From an uncultured Oscillospiraceae bacterium (GTDB lineage: Bacteria; Bacillota; Clostridia; Oscillospirales; Oscillospiraceae), in assembly GCA_947624585.1 (NCBI GenBank), contig CANQKZ010000005.1:1-52867 (forward strand): a stretch of DNA of 52,867 nucleotides. The letters are read 5' to 3'. The position numbers were made by a program, and so were the translations under genes. The notes beneath the pieces were generated by a model, which was given only the letters and a program-made list of their open reading frames with translations, was not told the origin of the DNA and searched no databases. Below, piece after piece: positions 47,443-52,867 of this stretch (within the stretch, counting starts at the first letter, position 1; each line of letters opens with the position of its first letter).

Positions 47443-47703
47443 ATACTAATATCTAATTGAAAGAAGACACCGAGCAGCGAGGATTTTTTGCGTCAGACGA
47501 GGAAGGCGGCGCAGGGAATACTTTGTGTATTTCCAAGCCGACTGACGAAGTATCCAAGGGCCCCCACACGGCCCTGCCGCGTGGGGAGAGGAGGAGCCGA
47601 GCCTGCGCCTGAGGACGACCAACGGGAGTCCGAGGTAAAGCGGCTCGTGCGACGACTAAAAAAAGACCGGCGTGAATGTCTTGTTTTGATTAGATATTAG
47701 TAT
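47443..47703. repeat. Family B MITE, long form (~261 bp)
   Basis: ATACTAATATCTAATTGAAAG ... TTGTTTTGATTAGATATTAGTAT with the GC-rich cassette. Confidence 0.9.
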
Positions 47704-47709
47704 CACGGC

Positions 47710-49401
47710 TCACTCCGCCGAGATCATGTAGTAATACACCGGCTGGCCGCCTGAGATGAGCTGGATGTCGGCGTCCGGGAAGAGGGAGGAAAGCTTCTCC
47801 TCCACGGCCTTGGCCGCCTCCTCGGTGACGTCCTCGCCGTAGAAGACGGTGAGGACCTCCGGGTCGAAATCCCGCACCGCGTCGGCGATGCCGCCGATGA
47901 GCTCCGCAAGGTCCGAGGTGCTGGCCAGGAGCTGGTTCTCCAGGAGGGCCAGGTACTCGCCGGATTTGATGTGGTTCCCGTCAAACTCCGAATCACGGGC
48001 CGCGTATGTAACAAGGGCGGTGTGGACGGTGCCGCAGGCGTCGGTCATGGCGTCGGTCAGCTCGTCGGGCTCCAGGGAGTCGTCGAAGCACACCAGCGCG
48101 GAGATGCCCTGGGGCACGGTCTTGGAGGGGATCACCACCACGCTCTTTTCGGTGAGGCGGTCACACTGCTGGGCCGCCATGATGATGTTCTTGTTGTTGG
48201 GCAGGACAAAGACGATCTCCGCCGGGACCGACTGGACTGCCCGCAGGATGTCCTCGGTGGAGGGGTTCATGGTCTGCCCGCCGGTGACCAGGGCGTCCAC
48301 GCCCAGATTCTTGAAGACAGCCTCCATGCCGGAACCGGCGCAGACGGCCACCAGGCCGTACCGCTTCTCCGGCGGCGCGTCCACGGGCTCGGCATTTTGC
48401 CGCTCCTCCATGGCCTCCAGCTCCCGCTCCACGGCCTCCAGGTCGTCGGTGGACTGGGCCTTGCGCCCGGCGGCCAGGTCGTCCCGCTGGGTGACCATGT
48501 TCTCGATCTTGGCAAGCTCCAGGGTGCCGTACTGCTGGGCGGCGTTGAGGGCGTCCCCGGGGGTATTGGTGTGGACGTGGACCTTGAAAGCCTCGTCGTC
48601 CTCGCCGATGACCAGGGAGTCGCCGATGGAGCCCAGGTACTCCCGGAAGGGGTCCAGGTCCACGTCCGGGTCCTTCTTGCGGACGATGAAGACGGTGTCG
48701 AAGGCGAAGGTGATCTCCTCGTCGGAGAGGCCCGCGAAGTCCGCGCCCTCCCGGGGCGCATCTTCGGTGACCGTGTGCTCCACGGGCTTGCCCAGGAGCG
48801 CGGAGAGCATACCCCGCAGGATGCACAGGTACCCCTTGCCTCCCGCGTCCACCACACCGGCCTTCTTGAGGACCGGGTTCTGCTCGGTGGTCCCGGCCAG
48901 GGCCACGTCCCCGGCGGAGATCATCCGGTCGAACATCTCCTCCAGGTCCTCCCCCTCCTCCGCGTAGGCCCGGGCGGCCTCGGCGGCGACGCGGGAGACG
49001 GTGAGGATGGTGCCCTCGGTGGGGCGCATGACGGCCTTGTAGGCGGCGTTGACGCCCCGCTGGAAGGCGGCGGCCATCTCGGCGGCGTCGCAGGTCTTTT
49101 TCTCCTTCAGGCTCTTGCCGATGCCCCGGAAGAGCAGGGAGAGGATGACGCCGGAGTTGCCGCGAGCTCCCCGGAGAAGGGCGCTGGCAACCGCGTCGGC
49201 GCAGGCGGTGACGGTGGCGTAGTCGCCGGACTTGAGGGCGGCGACGCCGGAGCCCATGGTCAGGCTCATATTGGTGCCGGTGTCCCCGTCCGGGACGGGG
49301 AAAACGTTGAGCTCGTTGATCTGCTGCTTGTTCTGCTCCAAAAGGGCCGCGCCGGAGACGATCATCGATTTGAAAAGCGCGGCATCTATCGACTGTATCA
49401 A
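47710..49401 (-). CDS. fakA: DAK2 domain fatty acid kinase subunit FakA-like
   Basis: LNVFPVPDGDTGTNMSLTM, GARGNSGVILSLLFRGIGKSL, VDAGGKGYLCILRGM. Confidence 0.93.
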   Translation of the reverse strand: MIQSIDAALFKSMIVSGAALLEQNKQQINELNVFPVPDGDTGTNMSLTMGSGVAALKSGDYATVTACADAVASALLRGARGNSGVILSLLFRGIGKSLKEKKTCDAAEMAAAFQRGVNAAYKAVMRPTEGTILTVSRVAAEAARAYAEEGEDLEEMFDRMISAGDVALAGTTEQNPVLKKAGVVDAGGKGYLCILRGMLSALLGKPVEHTVTEDAPREGADFAGLSDEEITFAFDTVFIVRKKDPDVDLDPFREYLGSIGDSLVIGEDDEAFKVHVHTNTPGDALNAAQQYGTLELAKIENMVTQRDDLAAGRKAQSTDDLEAVERELEAMEERQNAEPVDAPPEKRYGLVAVCAGSGMEAVFKNLGVDALVTGGQTMNPSTEDILRAVQSVPAEIVFVLPNNKNIIMAAQQCDRLTEKSVVVIPSKTVPQGISALVCFDDSLEPDELTDAMTDACGTVHTALVTYAARDSEFDGNHIKSGEYLALLENQLLASTSDLAELIGGIADAVRDFDPEVLTVFYGEDVTEEAAKAVEEKLSSLFPDADIQLISGGQPVYYYMISAE

Positions 49402-49416
49402 GGCTTTACTCCTCCA

Positions 49417-49767
49417 TCAATCCATACTGATCGAGTCCACGTACACGTCCACGGAGCGGACCGCGACGCCTGTGGCCTCGGTGACCTTATACTTGACCTC
49501 GCTGATGATGCTGCCGCACAGCACCGGGATGTTGACCCCCTGGTCAACGATGATGTGAAGATCGATGAGGATGTAATCCTCCCCGTAGGCGATGTGAACG
49601 CCCTTCCCCATGGCCTCTGGCTTCAGAAGGTGGACCAGCCCGTCGGTGACGGAGCGCATAGCCATGCCCTTGACGCCGAAGCAGCTGGTGGCCGCGTCGC
49701 CCACCAGCGTGGTGATCACGTCGGGCGAGATGGAGATGATGCCGAGACCGGTTTTGAATCTTACCAT
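49417..49767 (-). CDS. Asp23/Gls24 family protein
   Basis: GIISISPDVITTLVGDAATSCFGVKGMAMRS, YILIDLHIIVDQGVNIPVLCGSI; next to fakA. Confidence 0.88.
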   Translation of the reverse strand: MVRFKTGLGIISISPDVITTLVGDAATSCFGVKGMAMRSVTDGLVHLLKPEAMGKGVHIAYGEDYILIDLHIIVDQGVNIPVLCGSIISEVKYKVTEATGVAVRSVDVYVDSISMD

Positions 49768-49953
49768 ATGAGCACCCCTTTGCAGTGTAAAGTAGACGCA
49801 AAATAACACGTGTATCATTATAATACAACGCCGTCCCGGTTACAAGAGGGCAAAACCACGATTTTTTCATAAATCTGCCGGGAGGTATTGAAATATTTGC
49901 GGGGATGGTGTAAAATGGTCCTGATTGAAACCACCTTTTGTGGAGGTATAAAA

Positions 49954-50151
49954 ATGAAGAAGAAAAAAATATTTGCCGTCCTTTCCGCCATAGCCATCGT
50001 CGCCGCCGCCTTTGTCGCGGTTTATTTATTCCGCAAGCAGCTCGCGTCTCTCATCCAGTCTCTCTCCGCCCGCCGCAACAAGCTCCCCCCGGATGAAGCT
50101 CCCCAGCCCGACTTCACCGACGAGGAGCGAGAGGCGTTCGCGGATATCTGA
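49954..50151 (+). CDS. Small single-TM hypothetical protein
   Basis: SD TGGAGGT before MKKKKIFAVLSAIAIVAAAFVAVYLF... Confidence 0.6.
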   Translation: MKKKKIFAVLSAIAIVAAAFVAVYLFRKQLASLIQSLSARRNKLPPDEAPQPDFTDEEREAFADI

Positions 50152-50164
50152 GGAGGAAAAGACC

Positions 50165-51628
50165 ATGAAAAAACGTTTTGTATGCTTTTTGCTGGCGCTG
50201 ACGCTGGCCGCGGCAATGCTGCCTGTGTCCGCTCTTGCGGATGGAGGTGTGACGGACAGGATCCTCACCTCCTACGACCCCGACAACTATGTTGAACTCA
50301 TCATCTCCGGCAACACTCTGACGGTCAGCGGGAAGCTGAAGATAGAGGGGCTGGAAGACCTGTGGCTCCGGTGCGGAGCCGCCGAATCCACAATCGCGGC
50401 GGAGAGTGGGGACTATTTTTCCCAAAGTATCCCTCTTGATCTCACGGAGGCCGCCGTTGTGAAGGAGTATTACGCGACAGGCGACAGCCTCCCCATGTAC
50501 TCCTCATATATCTGGAACACAGTATACATTGAGCCCACAGGCGGCGGGTACAGGTTCATGAAGTCGCTTGTTCTCGACAACAACATGGCCCTCGGCAAGG
50601 CATACGCCGACCCCGACAAATACCGCGACGCCTCCCTGGTCGCGGAAAAGGTCAAGGCTATGTCCAATGAGATCGTGGGCGGGGAAACAGACGAATATCG
50701 GAAGATCTTCCTGCTCCACAAATGGGTGGCGGAGAACATATATTACGACTACGACTCCTACTATAGTGGCGATCGTACATTTTACGACGCGGAGGGTGTG
50801 CTTGCATCCAAGCGCTCGGTGTGCGAGGGGTATGCCGAGCTGCTTAAAAATCTCATCCAGGCACAGGGCATCCCGGCTATGAAGACCACCACCTACGCTC
50901 TTGGACTCGGCTCAAACGGCGCTTCCTTTGCCACGAGCGCGGATCATGCGGCTGTGACCACGTCCAATCACGCCCATGTGGAGGCATACGTAAACGGGCG
51001 CTGGGTCATCATGGATCCCACATGGGATTCCAACAACAAATACCAGAACGGGGTTTATGACACGCAGCCCGTTAAGGATTTTTACTATTTCGACATCACG
51101 CCGGAGGCATTGGCGCTGAATCACAAATACATCACAAGAGGCGACCGCAGCATCCGTATCCTCGACGGGAACATCGTCGGCGCCGATCCGCTGCCGGTTC
51201 TGAACGCCGCGCCCACAGGCTCCACCGTCCTGGTGAACGGCGCGGAGGTCAAATTTGACGCTTACACCATCAATGGCAACAATTACTTCAAGCTCCGCGA
51301 TTTGGCGTATGTGTTGAGCGGTTCGGCAAAGCAATTCAACGTCACCTGGAACGACGCCAAGGGGGAGATTGAGCTTGTGTCCCAAAGCGCCTACACGCCG
51401 GTGGGCGGGGAGCTTCAGCAAGGCGGCGGAAAGGAATGCCAGGCCGCGCTGAACGTAAGCACGATCTACCTGGACGGGTGCGTTGAGCCGCTGACGGCGT
51501 ACACGATAAACGGAAACAACTATTTCAAGCTCCGCGACCTGGGGATCGCTTTCGATTTTGACGTGACCTGGGACGGGGAGCGGAACACCGTCATCATAGA
51601 TACCGCAAGCTCCTATACGCCGGATTGA
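50165..51628 (+). CDS. Secreted transglutaminase-like protein with copper-amine-oxidase-N-like repeats
   Basis: Signal peptide; Cys (RSVCEGYAELL), His (NHAHVEAYVNGRW), Asp (MDPTWD) triad; two AYTINGNNYFKLRDL repeats. Confidence 0.88.
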   Translation: MKKRFVCFLLALTLAAAMLPVSALADGGVTDRILTSYDPDNYVELIISGNTLTVSGKLKIEGLEDLWLRCGAAESTIAAESGDYFSQSIPLDLTEAAVVKEYYATGDSLPMYSSYIWNTVYIEPTGGGYRFMKSLVLDNNMALGKAYADPDKYRDASLVAEKVKAMSNEIVGGETDEYRKIFLLHKWVAENIYYDYDSYYSGDRTFYDAEGVLASKRSVCEGYAELLKNLIQAQGIPAMKTTTYALGLGSNGASFATSADHAAVTTSNHAHVEAYVNGRWVIMDPTWDSNNKYQNGVYDTQPVKDFYYFDITPEALALNHKYITRGDRSIRILDGNIVGADPLPVLNAAPTGSTVLVNGAEVKFDAYTINGNNYFKLRDLAYVLSGSAKQFNVTWNDAKGEIELVSQSAYTPVGGELQQGGGKECQAALNVSTIYLDGCVEPLTAYTINGNNYFKLRDLGIAFDFDVTWDGERNTVIIDTASSYTPD

Positions 51629-51698
51629 GGCGAGAAAAAGGTATTAAAGGAAAGTATAAAACCCGGTCGAGGGCGCAAATCCCGCCCCGTCGGCAAAA

Positions 51699-51736
51699 CG
51701 AAACCCCCGTTTTCCGGGGGTTTCGTTGTTTTTTCG
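51699..51736 (+). terminator. Terminator after transglutaminase-like gene
   Basis: CGAAACCCCCG-TTTTC-CGGGGGTTTCG-TTGTTTTTT. Confidence 0.87.
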
Positions 51737-51786
51737 CAGCCGAATTTAGGAGAATCACGGTATTTGTCGCCGCCAATATAAGCTTT

Positions 51787-51947
51787 ATACTAATATTCAA
51801 TCAAAATAAGACATTCGCGACGGTCTTTTTCGCGTCAAGCTTCGTCATACGGCTTGGAAATACATAAAGTATTCCCGGCGCCGCCTTCCTCGCTTGACAC
51901 GAAAAATCCTCGCCGCTCGGTGTCTTCTTTTAATTGAATATTAGTAT
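51787..51947. repeat. Family B MITE, short form (161 bp)
   Basis: Nearly identical to 46091-46251; last T coincides with the stop codon complement of the HTH gene. Confidence 0.93.
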
Positions 51948-52156
51948 TACTCCTCTTTCCTGTACTCCAAAATATCCCCCGGCTGGCAGTTCAGGGCCTC
52001 GCAGATGGCCTCCAGGGTGGAGAAGCGGATGGCGCTGACCTTGCCGGTCTTGATCTTGGAGAGGTTCACGTTGGCGATGCCCACCTTCTCCGCGAGGGCG
52101 TTGAGGGACATCTTCCGGTCCGCCATCACCCGGTCCAGGCGCAATATGATCGGCAT
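51947..52156 (-). CDS. Cro/C1-type helix-turn-helix regulator
   Basis: MPIILRLDRVMADRKMSLNALAEKVGIANVNLSKIKTGKVSAIRFSTLEAICEALNCQPGDILEY. Confidence 0.93.
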   Translation of the reverse strand: MPIILRLDRVMADRKMSLNALAEKVGIANVNLSKIKTGKVSAIRFSTLEAICEALNCQPGDILEYRKEE

Positions 52157-52165
52157 GGCTCCACC

Positions 52166-52783
52166 TCAAAGCGTCTCGTCGGACTGGCGCTGGAGCTCCT
52201 CGCCGTAGCGGAAGATCCAGGACAGGAAGAACATCGCCGCCGGGATGATAAAGCGGGACAGCTCCAGTCGGAAATCCACCGTGTAGCTCTTTACGTACTC
52301 CTGGTTCAGGAAATATCCGAACTCAAAGAGTCGCAGCTCCATAGCTGTGATCAGCGGTTCGGCGACGCTCCAGACCGCCACCTGCGCCAGGGACATCCAG
52401 CCCAGCTTCCTGAGATTCTCCGACACCGCGGAGTCGAAGGGCCGCCCCTCCGCCATGGGGGCCAGGATTTGATGGAGGATGCCCGCCTCCACCGCCGCGA
52501 TGGCCAGCACCAGAGCGCCCGCCAGGAACATCACTACCACCGGCACCAGGGGCCTGGTGCTGCCGGGAACAAGCTGGGCCAGGTTCAGCCGCACATTTCC
52601 CAAAGTCAGATGCAGATCCCCGCCCACCAGCACCGCCACCGTGTCGTCGTTTCGGATGGACAGATAGTACACGGAGGTGATGATGAGGCCCGCGAACAGG
52701 ACGATGGCGGCGGCGATGAAGAGCACCCGGAAGATCCTGGCGAAACTGTCCAGCACACGCGCCGTCTTTTTGAGCTTTTCCAT
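52166..52783 (-). CDS. DUF2975-like membrane protein
   Basis: Four hydrophobic segments; directly upstream of a YozG-like small HTH gene, the usual DUF2975 arrangement. Confidence 0.75.
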   Translation of the reverse strand: MEKLKKTARVLDSFARIFRVLFIAAAIVLFAGLIITSVYYLSIRNDDTVAVLVGGDLHLTLGNVRLNLAQLVPGSTRPLVPVVVMFLAGALVLAIAAVEAGILHQILAPMAEGRPFDSAVSENLRKLGWMSLAQVAVWSVAEPLITAMELRLFEFGYFLNQEYVKSYTVDFRLELSRFIIPAAMFFLSWIFRYGEELQRQSDETL

Positions 52784-52867
52784 ATCTGTGTGTCGAGTAG
52801 ACAGTCTCGACACTCCTTCCACAATAAAGTTTCTTATCTGTGAAGGGATTGCCTACTGCCCCTCACA

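Overview
GC-rich chromosomal window, probably from a Clostridia/Oscillospiraceae-like Firmicute (inferred from gene content only). It holds mostly housekeeping genes: rimO-pgsA, recX, recA, prmC, a DUF1385 protein, a two-component system, a PPTase, polA-rimI-tsaD-radC, uvrB, a Na+-translocating biotin decarboxylase, an Opp-type transporter operon, an ABC-2 exporter, an ECF sigma/anti-sigma pair, rpsB-tsf, degV, fakA with an Asp23-like gene, and a transglutaminase-like protein. The most unusual content is non-coding. Two families of palindromic MITE-like repeats lie between and inside these genes. Family A has ends GGAACCTCTGAATAAATC and a 4-bp CTAA/TTAG target duplication (IS5-like). Family B has ends ATACTAATATTCAAT and resembles the ends of IS630 remnants in the same window. 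The two families share an internal palindromic core although their ends differ. They are nested in each other (A in B in A upstream of polA; A in the right TIR of B after the ABC-2 operon), and one family B copy splits an ECF sigma-factor gene. A third repeat (family C, ~330 bp) starts with a terminator-like hairpin and lies just downstream of both pgsA and uvrB, in gene sense. Other points of interest are enlarged Opp transporter subunits next to a possibly degenerate ApbE-like protein, an AT-richer orphan C39/BtrH-like gene inside IS debris, and a DnaA-box-like cluster. All calls come from reading the sequence; no database search or folding program was run.
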